Positions 25,213 to 33,330 of a DNA stretch of 37,328 nt are shown in pieces (position 1 is the stretch's first letter; each line of letters starts with the position of its first letter). The stretch comes from an uncultured Clostridia bacterium. Its GTDB lineage: Bacteria; Bacillota; Clostridia; Christensenellales; Aristaeellaceae. The position numbers were made by a program, and so were the translations under genes. The stretch is taken from the NCBI GenBank assembly GCA_937906775.1, contig CALCUD010000090.1, forward strand, positions 1-37,328, written 5' to 3'. The notes under the pieces are model-generated. The model did no database searches. It was not told where the DNA came from and was given only the letters and a program-made list of their open reading frames with translations.

Positions 25213-26100
25213 ATGACAACCAAAGTGATTAATGAGAGGAAGCTGCATCCGAGTCTGCGGGCGCAGACCCATATCGGCAACTTCTTCTTCCTTCTTCCGA
25301 CGATCCTGCTGTTCGGCGTCGTCGTTCTGGTACCCTTCATTCAAGGCATTCCCTATTCCATGATGAGCTGGAAAAGCATCATCAGTTCCAGCCGTCCCTT
25401 CAACGGCTTCAAGAATTATGCCTATCTGCTAGGAAACAAATATTTCCTTGGCTCGCTGGGCGTTACGTTTCACTTTACCTTCCTTTACCTGCTGCTGAGC
25501 AATCTGTTGGGATTCGGACTGGCGCTGATCATTCAGCGGTCCACCCTGTTCAACAACATTGCCCGGACCATTTTCTTCCTTCCCTTTACGATTTCCGTTT
25601 CCGCCGGCGCCATCGTCTGGAAATATATGTACAGCGATGTGCTCGGAACCCTTTTCAACACGGTCAGCCCGTTGACGATGCCGTCCACGATCGTACCCGG
25701 TATGGCGATCATGGCCTCCTGGCGTGACATGGGCTACTGTATGCTGATTTATATCGCTGCGCTTCAGACGGTCCCGAAGGACTATTATGAGGCAGCGACG
25801 GTCGAAGGTGCCAACGCGTGGCAGCAATTCCGGAAGATCACGATCCCCATGATCGTTCCCGCCTTCACGACCAATATTACCCTGATCCTTTCCTGGGGAC
25901 TGAGAACGTTCGACCTGCCGATGAACGTTTCCGCCAACATGGAAGCCGGACAAACAACCGCCTTCTATATCTACCAGAGCATATTCCAGAATAACAAGGC
26001 CGGACTCGGTCAGGCCGCGGCCATTATTCTGACCGTTATTCTGATCGTATTGACACAGATCGTGACCCGTACGCTGCAGAGACTGGAGGTGGAAGCATGA
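25213..26100 (+). CDS. Sugar ABC transporter permease, MalF/UgpA type (CUT1)
   Basis: This is a 295-residue permease with membrane segments near 24-45, 85-107, 118-140, 162-185 and 210 onward, and an EAA loop at 193-212 (Y-E-A-A-T-V-E-G-A, then I-T-I-P). Glu198 stands where aspartate is more usual in this loop. The start is uncertain: ATG 25213 is eleven bases after a weak AGAGAAG, while GTG 25201 would add four residues. The gene overlaps the next by four bases (ATGA), giving translational coupling. It forms the channel with its neighbour; no ATPase is encoded here. Confidence 0.92.
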   Translation: MTTKVINERKLHPSLRAQTHIGNFFFLLPTILLFGVVVLVPFIQGIPYSMMSWKSIISSSRPFNGFKNYAYLLGNKYFLGSLGVTFHFTFLYLLLSNLLGFGLALIIQRSTLFNNIARTIFFLPFTISVSAGAIVWKYMYSDVLGTLFNTVSPLTMPSTIVPGMAIMASWRDMGYCMLIYIAALQTVPKDYYEAATVEGANAWQQFRKITIPMIVPAFTTNITLILSWGLRTFDLPMNVSANMEAGQTTAFYIYQSIFQNNKAGLGQAAAIILTVILIVLTQIVTRTLQRLEVEA

Positions 26101-26984
26101 CGACCGCCACACCCGCCCGGAAGCTCCAGATGTATGATCCGGATTCCAAGATGCACAAGAAAAAGGTACGGCATGAGATCCTGCGGATTCTCTTCGTTGT
26201 CCTTCTGCTGATCATTGTGATGATCCCCTTCTATATCGTGCTTCTGTACGCCTTCCGCCCTGCGACCGAAATTCCGGTCAACCGGCTGGTGTTCACTTCC
26301 AACCCCACGCTGGAGAACTTCCGCAGAGTTCTGTATGAGAACGAACTGTTCGGGATCGGCTTTAAGAACAGCATCATCAACACGATTCCCTGTGTTCTCA
26401 TCCTGATGACCTTTACCTCCATGGCGGCCTGGGTGCTGGCCCGGAACCAGACCCACGGGTACAATATCATTTACGCTGTTCTTTCCCTGGGTCTGCTGGC
26501 GCCATTCCAGTGCTTCGAGCTTCCGTTGTTCCTGAATTGGTTCAATTGGGGATTGACGAGTACCAATATCGGGTTCATTATCGCACGCGCCGGCCTGCAG
26601 GTTTCCATCAGCCTGGTGGCGGTGACCGGCTTTGTGAAAACCGTTCCGAGAGAACTGGAGCAGGCGGCAGGCATTGACGGATGCAACCGGTTCCAGACCT
26701 TCTGGAAGGTTGTTTTCCCGCTGATGACGCCGATCAACGTGACCCAGCTGGTTCTGAACACGCTGTTCATCTGGAACGATTTTACCACGGCTGTCATCAT
26801 CCTTCGTGAAAAACAGTCGTTTACCGTGACGCTGGCTCAGATTCAGTATTTCAACGGGAAAACCACCGAACTGAACGAAGCGTTTGCGTTCTTCATCATT
26901 GCGATGATCCCGATCCTGGCGCTGTATCTGGTTTGTCAGAAATATATCATCAGCGGTATCACTGCCGGCGCCGTGAAGGGATAA
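26097..26984 (+). CDS. Sugar ABC transporter permease, MalG/UgpE type (CUT1)
   Basis: This is a 295-residue partner permease. A charged N-terminal 28 residues precede the first segment (30-52, with the P-F-Y-I-V-L-L-Y-A-F-R context); an EAA loop follows at 188-208 (E-Q-A-A-G-I-D-G-C, then V-F-P-L-M-T-P), and the chain ends I-T-A-G-A-V-K-G. GGAGGTGG inside the previous gene serves as ribosome site. A terminator follows, but the kinase gene begins about 120 bases on with its own promoter and is probably related in function. Confidence 0.93.
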   Translation: MTTATPARKLQMYDPDSKMHKKKVRHEILRILFVVLLLIIVMIPFYIVLLYAFRPATEIPVNRLVFTSNPTLENFRRVLYENELFGIGFKNSIINTIPCVLILMTFTSMAAWVLARNQTHGYNIIYAVLSLGLLAPFQCFELPLFLNWFNWGLTSTNIGFIIARAGLQVSISLVAVTGFVKTVPRELEQAAGIDGCNRFQTFWKVVFPLMTPINVTQLVLNTLFIWNDFTTAVIILREKQSFTVTLAQIQYFNGKTTELNEAFAFFIIAMIPILALYLVCQKYIISGITAGAVKG

Positions 26985-26997
26985 ACAGATTTTTTAC

Positions 26998-27032
26998 CGG
27001 ACTCCGTGAAACATCACGGAGCCCGTTTTTCT
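26998..27032 (+). terminator. Intrinsic terminator after third transporter operon
   Basis: CTCCGTG (27002-27008) pairs with CACGGAG (27015-27021) around a 6-base loop, extended by three outer pairs past one mismatch, then GTTTTTCTTT. Confidence 0.85.
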
Positions 27033-27049
27033 TTCGGAAGAGAAGACTA

Positions 27050-27077
27050 TTGACATCCTGCTGCATAAGGTTAGGAT
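27050..27077 (+). promoter_or_regulatory. Promoter for the sensor kinase gene
   Basis: A perfect TTGACA (27050-27055) and TAGGAT (27072-27077) are 16 bases apart, about 30 bases upstream of the start codon. Confidence 0.55.
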
Positions 27078-27107
27078 AGAACAGAAGAACAATATGGGGG
27101 AATCCGT

Positions 27108-28883
27108 ATGAAACGTTTCCGGGACAGGTCTTTCCGGTCAAAGATTCTGCTGATCAGTCTGGCAATCGGACTGATCATGATCCTGATCATGATCGGGATG
27201 CTTGCCGTTACAACGGCGAACCGGATCCGTCTGGGGAACCGGAATTCTCTGGAGCTTCTGACGGAACAGATGGCCATCAACTTTAACAGCGCTGCGAAGG
27301 ACGCTGCTTATAATGTTTATACCATGTGCAGCGGAAGCGGCGTGCCTGCCAAGCTTTATTCCATGCGGAACCTGAATTCTGACGGACCGGAATATATGCT
27401 GGGAACCCGCGATGTGACCAATCTGCTGACATTCATGGTCACGGAAGGAATGCCGTATGACCGGGTCAGCGTATTGCCGGACAGTTCCGAAAATCTGATT
27501 CACAGCGATGCACGGGATCCACAGGCTGTCTCGGAGGCGGAAGAAATCTTCTCCGATCCGGAAAACCGGATGAATACCTACAATCAGGTTCACTGGATAC
27601 GCCTGGAGAACGGGAGCCTTTGGCTCGTCCGGAATGTTTACAACGCGTCTCCGCTGAAGCATGTGGGGAAAATTGCCGTCCGGGTCCGTCCGGAGGAGCT
27701 GATCAGCATCGGGGAGCAGAATGCTTCCAGACAGATCGCCGTTCTTTTCTATACGCAGGACGGACAGATGTTCACCTCCGTAGGGGAACCGCCGGAGGGA
27801 ATCACGGAGGCGACGGATTTCCTGCCTGATTCGGATACGGTCCGGATCGGAAAAACAGATTATGCGGTCAGTGTTTTCCGAAGCGGGAAATGGAAGACTG
27901 TCGGCCTCCAGCCCATGAGTGTGGTGGATGAACTGAACCGCCGTATCTACCGGATCGCAGCCCTTACAGCGGTCATCGCGATTGTGACCGCGCTGCTTCT
28001 TTCGTGGATCGCCAGCCGCGGAATGTCTTCGCGGATCAACGGGCTGGTAGACAGTATGAACCGGGTCGCCGAAGGGGATCTGGAGGTCCGGGTCCCGGTG
28101 GATAGCCGGGATGAGATCGGCGAACTCGGCACCCGTTTCAACAGCATGACGGGGGAAATGAAAAAACTGCTGACGCGGCTGGTTCAGCAGGAAACGGAAA
28201 AGCAGCAGGCGGAATACCGGAATATGGAATATGAATATCGCTTTCTGCAGTGGCAGGTGAACCCGCATTTCATCTATAACGCGCTGGAAACGGTCAACGG
28301 GATGGCCAAGATCGACGGAAATGACGATGTCTGTGAAATGATCCAGAGCCTCAGCGGTTATTTCCGTCACAATGCGGAAACCATGCGGAAGCGCTTTGTG
28401 ACCGTGCGGCAGGAACTTCGCAGTCTGCGGCAGTATGTGGATATCTACCGTCAGATCTACGGCGCGGATCTGCAGGTGGAATATGTGTATAACAATGACG
28501 CGGGGAATGCCTATCTGCCGACCATGACGGTGCAGCCTCTGCTGGAAAACGCGCTGGTCCACGGCGTGAAAGCGGGACAGGAAGCGCTGATCCGCGTTGT
28601 GGCGGAAGCGGAGAACGATGTGCTGCGCGTCCGGATCGAAGATAACGGGCCGGGGATGCCGGAGGAGACCGTCGCCCGGATCCTCGGCCCCCGGAACGAC
28701 AACCCGCAGAACAAGGAGGAGAAGACCTCGCTCGGGGTCCGGAATGTGCTCGACCGCCTGGAACTTCTTTTCGGCGACCGGGCCGGACTTTCCATCAGCA
28801 GCGTTCCCGGAGAGGGGACTGCCGTGATCATGTCGCTTCCGCTCAACTTTACGGAGTGGCCGGAAACGAGGCTGAAACACTGA
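27108..28883 (+). CDS. YesM/LytS-type sensor histidine kinase
   Basis: This is a 591-residue membrane kinase. The first membrane helix is at about 12-35, an extracellular sensor region spans about 36-279, a second helix about 280-300, and a HAMP linker about 300-355 (ends G-D-L-E-V-R-V-P, then D-E-I-G-E-L). The phospho-acceptor is His387 in N-P-H-F-I-Y-N, the family-specific motif; the ATPase part shows the N box around Asn481 (E-N-A-L-V-H-G) and G1 Asp512 (E-D-N-G-P-G-M-P). It presumably senses a sugar or its bound binding protein and phosphorylates a YesN-type regulator, but none is adjacent; the one at 20967 is the only candidate in view. Its last 35 bases overlap the convergent oxidoreductase gene. 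Confidence 0.95.
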   Translation: MKRFRDRSFRSKILLISLAIGLIMILIMIGMLAVTTANRIRLGNRNSLELLTEQMAINFNSAAKDAAYNVYTMCSGSGVPAKLYSMRNLNSDGPEYMLGTRDVTNLLTFMVTEGMPYDRVSVLPDSSENLIHSDARDPQAVSEAEEIFSDPENRMNTYNQVHWIRLENGSLWLVRNVYNASPLKHVGKIAVRVRPEELISIGEQNASRQIAVLFYTQDGQMFTSVGEPPEGITEATDFLPDSDTVRIGKTDYAVSVFRSGKWKTVGLQPMSVVDELNRRIYRIAALTAVIAIVTALLLSWIASRGMSSRINGLVDSMNRVAEGDLEVRVPVDSRDEIGELGTRFNSMTGEMKKLLTRLVQQETEKQQAEYRNMEYEYRFLQWQVNPHFIYNALETVNGMAKIDGNDDVCEMIQSLSGYFRHNAETMRKRFVTVRQELRSLRQYVDIYRQIYGADLQVEYVYNNDAGNAYLPTMTVQPLLENALVHGVKAGQEALIRVVAEAENDVLRVRIEDNGPGMPEETVARILGPRNDNPQNKEEKTSLGVRNVLDRLELLFGDRAGLSISSVPGEGTAVIMSLPLNFTEWPETRLKH

Positions 28884-29883
28884 CCGGTTTTCCGGTTTCC
28901 AACGATTCGCGGACAAGGTTCAGCAACCTGACTGTCCGGAGCCCTTCGGTCAGGCGGACAGGCGCCTCGCCCTTCCGGATCCCGTCCAGGAATGCGGCCA
29001 TTTCCCCGCGGAAGGCCTGCGCCTGGGCATTGCCTTCGGAACAGACCGGGGCGGTCCATTCTCCGCGGTACAGGCGCCGGAGGGAGGAATCGGTTTTTAC
29101 TCCGGCACCGATGTTTTTTGCCGCGCCGGAATGAGCTTCCAGCGCGCCCTCCGGCCCGGAAACCGTCAGACGCGTCGTGAAAGGAAAACCGTCGGGCATA
29201 TCGTTCCCGTCTTCCAATACGGCATAACGCTGATCTTCATAGAGGAACGTGGCGCAGACATGCTGCCACGCTCCTTTTTCGTTTTGCTTTCCTACGGCAT
29301 ATACAGACCGGATATCCGTTCCGAGCGTCCAGAGCATGAAGTCTGCGTCGTGCGTCATGAGATCGAACAACGCGCCGCCGCCGAGGTTCGGATCCGCAAA
29401 CCATCCGCCGCGGGTCCCGTGCATGATGCGGGTGGCGGTAAGGGAACGGACCGGTCCGATATCCCCGCTTGCGGCGAGATCGTGCAGTGCCCGGTATTCC
29501 GGCCACCAGCGCAGGACCTGCGCCACGGAGATGACGGAAGAGCCGCTTTTTTCCGCTTCCATCATCCGGAGACAATCCGCTTCTGTCAATGCCAGCGGCT
29601 TTTCACACAGAACGTGGATTCCCCGGGAAACAGCCTCGCAGACGGCTTCCGCGTGCAGAAAAGTCGGGATACAGACGCTGACTGCGTCGGGAGCGGCGGC
29701 CGCGTACATCTCCGCGGAGGAGGAAAAGGCCGGGCAGCCGTATTTTTCTCCCAGCATTTTTGCCCGGGTAAGGTCCGGATCGGCGACGCCGACCGGCCGG
29801 ACATCCGGCAGAGAAACCAGCGCCTGAGCGTGCAGCTCTGCGACAAACCCTGCGCCAAGGATCCCGTATCTGATTGTGTACAT
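28849..29883 (-). CDS. Gfo/Idh/MocA family oxidoreductase
   Basis: This 344-residue NAD(P)-dependent sugar dehydrogenase-like protein has an N-terminal Rossmann fold with G-I-L-G-A-G-F-V-A (7-15), the family signature E-K-P-L-A at 94-98, and a catalytic-type H178-x-x-D181 in L-M-T-H-D-A-D. The C-terminal half is the usual substrate-binding sheet. It probably oxidises or epimerises a cyclic polyol or sugar. The frame is open for 36 codons upstream, but ATG 29883 has GAGGT seven bases before it and matches the usual family start. The stop codon TAA lies inside the end of the kinase gene on the other strand. It is divergent from the sugar-degradation cassette. Confidence 0.92.
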   Translation of the reverse strand: MYTIRYGILGAGFVAELHAQALVSLPDVRPVGVADPDLTRAKMLGEKYGCPAFSSSAEMYAAAAPDAVSVCIPTFLHAEAVCEAVSRGIHVLCEKPLALTEADCLRMMEAEKSGSSVISVAQVLRWWPEYRALHDLAASGDIGPVRSLTATRIMHGTRGGWFADPNLGGGALFDLMTHDADFMLWTLGTDIRSVYAVGKQNEKGAWQHVCATFLYEDQRYAVLEDGNDMPDGFPFTTRLTVSGPEGALEAHSGAAKNIGAGVKTDSSLRRLYRGEWTAPVCSEGNAQAQAFRGEMAAFLDGIRKGEAPVRLTEGLRTVRLLNLVRESLETGKPVSVSASFPATP

Positions 29884-30003
29884 GCGGTTTACCTCACAGA
29901 CTGATGATAAAAAATGATAACGCAGATACGGAAGGAATGCAAGGGAGAAAGCAAACGGTAACAAGTCTGTGAAAAATATGTATAAAACCATAAGATATGC
30001 GTA

Positions 30004-30031
30004 TTAACAAAAAAACCCATGAGCATAAAAT
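30004..30031 (+). promoter_or_regulatory. Candidate promoter for the sugar-degradation cassette
   Basis: TTAACA (30004-30009) and TAAAAT (30026-30031) are 16 bases apart, five of six matches each, 45 bases before the first start codon. Confidence 0.55.
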
Positions 30032-30075
30032 AAGACTGTAACCTCGGACAATTTATAGGCAGGAAGGCGAAAAAT

Positions 30076-31470
30076 ATGCTGAATTATCAGGTTAAAATCG
30101 GTCTGGCTCCTATGCGCCGGGATGTGACGCCCCGGCCCGGCATCTTCAACTGGGAAAAGGCGGAAGAGCGCGGACAGGCGGCTGTGGCCTACATCGAGGA
30201 GCATTTTGCCTCCGAGAACGTATCCTTTGTGGACCTGAAGGGCATCAATCCCGTGGATGTCATGTACTGTGATGCCGATGCGGAAAAAGTGATCGACCGG
30301 TTCAAGGCGGAAAAGGTCGACGCGATTCTCATCATCAACAGCAATTTCGGGAATGAAGAGATCGCGGCGCAGGTCGCGCGAGGCGTGGGCGTGCCGGTTT
30401 GCATCTGGGCACCCATTGATGACAGCTTCCTGCCGGACGGCACCCGGTATACCGACAGCCAGTGCGGTATCTTCGGCGTGAGCCGTCAGCTGCAGCGCTT
30501 CCATATTCCTTTCAGCTTTATTGAAACCAGCCGTGTAGACAGTGAAATTTTTGCCAGGGGATTTGAGAAATTTACTCATGTGAGCTGCATGGTCAAGAAC
30601 TTCCGCGGTATGCGGATCGCTCAGGTCGGCATGCGGCCGAAGCCCTTCTGCTCCGTTATCTTCAATGAAGGTGAGCTGATGGAGAAGTTCGGCCTTCAGA
30701 TTGTGCCTGTGAATCTGGCTGTGATCATCGACAAGTACAACAAGATTCTGGCAGAGCGCGATGCGGAGCTGGAAGAGGGCGCCAAAATGCTGCTCAGCCG
30801 TTATGAGATGGACGATCTCACACCGCCGCTGCTGAAGAAGGTATATGCCTTTGTGCTGCTGTATCAGTGGGTCTTTGAAACCTACAATGTTCAGGCAGTC
30901 AGCGCGGAATGCTGGACAGCCATGCAGCTGGGCGTCGGAGCGATGCCCTGTACCGCCTACAGCGTATTGGCCGATATGGGATATATCATCTCCTGCGAGA
31001 GTGATATGCACGCCGCCATTACCATGACGATGCTGTCCTGCGCGACCATGGGAAAGAAGATTCCGTTCCTGGGCGAGTTTACTGTGCGCCATCCCGAAAA
31101 CGTCAACGGAGAGCTTCTCTGGCACTGCGGACCTTTTGCCTACAGCCTGAAGAAAGAAGGCAGTCCCTGCAAGAACGTCAATATGCGTCAGTGGTTCCAG
31201 GTAAAAGACGGACAGTACACTGTGGCGCGTTTTGATCAGGATAACGGCGATTACAGCCTGCTGGCCGGAACCTGCAAGTCTACGGACGGACCGTATACCT
31301 TCGGGACCTATCTGTGGGCGGAATTCGACGATCTGCCCGCCTGGGAGCGGAAGCTGGTCGAAGGGCCGTACATCCACCATATGAGCGAAGTGGAAGGCGA
31401 CGTTACAGAGGAACTCCGGGAATTCTGCAAATATGTGCCCGCACTGAAAATCGACACGGTGACGAAATGA
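30076..31470 (+). CDS. L-fucose/L-arabinose isomerase family protein
   Basis: This 464-residue protein resembles L-fucose isomerase-like enzymes, which interconvert aldoses and ketoses with a metal ion. Likely metal ligands are Glu278 (S-A-E-C-W), Asp310 (C-E-S-D-M-H) and His350 (W-H-C-G), in the order expected from FucI. It is about 130 residues shorter than E. coli FucI, as is usual for the FucI-like branch whose substrates are mostly undetermined. ATG 30076 has AGGAAGG upstream. It is first in a run of six same-strand genes with a kinase and an aldolase, so it should open a sugar-breakdown route. The identity of the sugar is unknown. Confidence 0.88.
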   Translation: MLNYQVKIGLAPMRRDVTPRPGIFNWEKAEERGQAAVAYIEEHFASENVSFVDLKGINPVDVMYCDADAEKVIDRFKAEKVDAILIINSNFGNEEIAAQVARGVGVPVCIWAPIDDSFLPDGTRYTDSQCGIFGVSRQLQRFHIPFSFIETSRVDSEIFARGFEKFTHVSCMVKNFRGMRIAQVGMRPKPFCSVIFNEGELMEKFGLQIVPVNLAVIIDKYNKILAERDAELEEGAKMLLSRYEMDDLTPPLLKKVYAFVLLYQWVFETYNVQAVSAECWTAMQLGVGAMPCTAYSVLADMGYIISCESDMHAAITMTMLSCATMGKKIPFLGEFTVRHPENVNGELLWHCGPFAYSLKKEGSPCKNVNMRQWFQVKDGQYTVARFDQDNGDYSLLAGTCKSTDGPYTFGTYLWAEFDDLPAWERKLVEGPYIHHMSEVEGDVTEELREFCKYVPALKIDTVTK

Positions 31471-31512
31471 CAGAACCCCGACAAGTTTTGTAAAAGAAGG
31501 AGAAACAAAGCA

Positions 31513-32343
31513 ATGTATACGGATATGAAAACCCTGCTGAAGATCGCGGATGAACGCAACTGCGCGATCCCGGCTTTCAATGTCTATAATCTGGAAACCG
31601 CGATGGGTGCGATCATGGCGGCGGAGGAGGCCAACGCCTGTGTGATCATTCAGATGTACAGCCGCCTGTTCAGTAATTATGAAGCGGAATTCATCGCGCC
31701 TTCCATCATTGCCGCGATTCAGCGCAGCAAAGTGAAAATGGCATTCCACCTGGACCACGGCGCCAGCGATGAGGTGGTTTTCCGTGCGATCCGCTACGGA
31801 TGCTCCAGCGTCATGCGCGACGCCAGCGAGCTTCCGCTGGACGAAAATATCGCCGTGCTGAAAAACGTGACCCGGTTTGCTCACGACATGGGGATCAGCG
31901 TGGAAGGCGAACTGGGCCATATCGGTGTCGCGGCGCAGGGCGTAAGTCAGGAATATACCAAGGTGGACGAAGCTGTCCGCTTTGTGAACGAGACCGGTGT
32001 GGACGCGCTGGCCGTTCTGGTGGGCACGGCGCACGGCCACTACAAGCAGGCGCCCGTGATCGCTATTGACCGGATCCGTGAGATTAAGGAAGCCACCGGG
32101 ATCCCGCTGGTCCTTCACGGCGGAAGCGGTGTGCCGGATGATCAGATCATCGCCTCTGTCAAGGCCGGTATCCGGAAAATCAACTTCGGTACGGATGTAT
32201 GCTGCAGCCTGCTGGACGCTTTCAAGGATGTTCCCGCCGGCACCGTGGCGATCGACCTGTTCATGAAGGAGCCCACGCAGTGCGTGAAGCGGTTCTGCCT
32301 CGAAAAGATCCGCCTGCTGGGAGCGGAGGGAACAAATGAGTAA
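31513..32343 (+). CDS. Class II fructose-bisphosphate aldolase family protein
   Basis: This 276-residue zinc-dependent aldolase family member should split a ketose phosphate into dihydroxyacetone phosphate and an aldehyde. Motifs: F-H-L-D-H-G (Asp81, His82), V-E-G-E-L-G-H-I-G (Glu131, Glu133), G-T-A-H-G (His174), L-H-G-G-S-G (His202) and K-I-N-F-G-T-D near the C-terminus. The segment usually read V-M-I-D-G-S is V-M-R-D-A-S here, with Arg102, so the substrate may differ from fructose or tagatose bisphosphate. Class II aldolases of this size often act on tagatose-type sugars. The ribosome site AAGGAG precedes ATG 31513. It overlaps the kinase gene by eight bases, indicating coupled translation. 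Confidence 0.92.
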   Translation: MYTDMKTLLKIADERNCAIPAFNVYNLETAMGAIMAAEEANACVIIQMYSRLFSNYEAEFIAPSIIAAIQRSKVKMAFHLDHGASDEVVFRAIRYGCSSVMRDASELPLDENIAVLKNVTRFAHDMGISVEGELGHIGVAAQGVSQEYTKVDEAVRFVNETGVDALAVLVGTAHGHYKQAPVIAIDRIREIKEATGIPLVLHGGSGVPDDQIIASVKAGIRKINFGTDVCCSLLDAFKDVPAGTVAIDLFMKEPTQCVKRFCLEKIRLLGAEGTNE

Positions 32344-33268
32344 CCAGAATTGGCCGGAAATCATCGGGATCGGCAGTACCGTTTACGATACCCTGATGGT
32401 AATCGGACAGTATCCGACAGAGGATACAAAGCTGGAAGGAATCGAAACGAAAGTCCAGGGCGGCGGTCCCTGCGCCACGGCGCTGGTCGCGGCGGCGAAG
32501 CTCGGGGAGAGCGCCGCTTATATGGGTACGATCGGAAACGATCCTTTCGGTACCTATATGGTGGAGGATATGAATTTCTGGGGAATCGACACTTCGGCAA
32601 CGAAGTACATCCCGGATTGCACCAGCTTCCATTCGGTCGTTCTTCTGAACAAAGCCACCGGAAGCCGGACCTGCATATGGAACCGGGGCAACGTTCCGCA
32701 GCCGAAGCCGGAGGAACTGGATTTCGATATGCTGAAACACGCAAAGGTGCTTCACTGCGACGGGCATATGCTGGACGCGGCGGTGGCCGCGGCAAAGTTC
32801 TGCCGGGAAAACGGGATCAAAGTCAGCTATGACGCCGGCGGGACCTATCCGGACGTTGAGCGTCTGATGGCCTATACCGACTGGATGATTCCCAGCGAGG
32901 AATTCGCCATGAAAAAGACCGGAGAAACAGATCCGGAGGCGGCTGCGCGCAAGTTGTATGAAACCTGGCATCCGGAACTGATCATCGTTACCCAGGGTTC
33001 CCGGGGAGGCATCCTGCTGGATGAAAAAGGACTGCGGCACTATGGATGCTACCGGGTGGAAGTCAAAGATTCCAACGGATGCGGAGATACATTCCACGGC
33101 GCGTTTGTTGCGGCGAAACTGAAGGGTCTGACCAATGACGACGCCTGCAAGTACGCGAGCGCGGCTGCGGCGGTCAAATGTACCCGGCTCGGCGCCCGTT
33201 TCGCGATGGCAACGGACGAAGAGTGCCGCGCCTTCCTGAAGGAACGGGGAGAAACGCTGGAAAACTGA
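32336..33268 (+). CDS. PfkB-family carbohydrate kinase
   Basis: This 310-residue ribokinase-like enzyme phosphorylates a sugar or ketose with ATP. The N-terminal G-I-G-S-T-V-Y-D opening and the G-G-G-P-C-A-T-A substrate-site loop are typical. The catalytic signature reads D-S-N-G-C-G-D-T-F with catalytic Asp251; N-G-C-G-D is a less common version of the usual T-G-A-G-D anion hole. GGAGGG lies inside the end of the aldolase gene, upstream of ATG 32336. Being between the isomerase/aldolase pair and the oxidase pair, it probably makes the aldolase's substrate from the isomerase's product. Exact sugar unknown. Confidence 0.93.
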   Translation: MSNQNWPEIIGIGSTVYDTLMVIGQYPTEDTKLEGIETKVQGGGPCATALVAAAKLGESAAYMGTIGNDPFGTYMVEDMNFWGIDTSATKYIPDCTSFHSVVLLNKATGSRTCIWNRGNVPQPKPEELDFDMLKHAKVLHCDGHMLDAAVAAAKFCRENGIKVSYDAGGTYPDVERLMAYTDWMIPSEEFAMKKTGETDPEAAARKLYETWHPELIIVTQGSRGGILLDEKGLRHYGCYRVEVKDSNGCGDTFHGAFVAAKLKGLTNDDACKYASAAAAVKCTRLGARFAMATDEECRAFLKERGETLEN

Positions 33269-33330
33269 GACGCCCGAAATACAGAGAAACGACAGATACA
33301 GCAATTTCACAAAACGGAGGGAAACGCAAC

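Noticed and set aside
27138..28916. 592-codon minus-strand frame opposite the sensor kinase
   Set aside because: It is a reverse shadow of a kinase with intact H, N and G motifs.
30004..32364. 786-codon minus-strand open frame opposite the isomerase and aldolase genes
   Set aside because: It is the mirror of two well-supported genes with metal-site motifs and shows no family features of its own.
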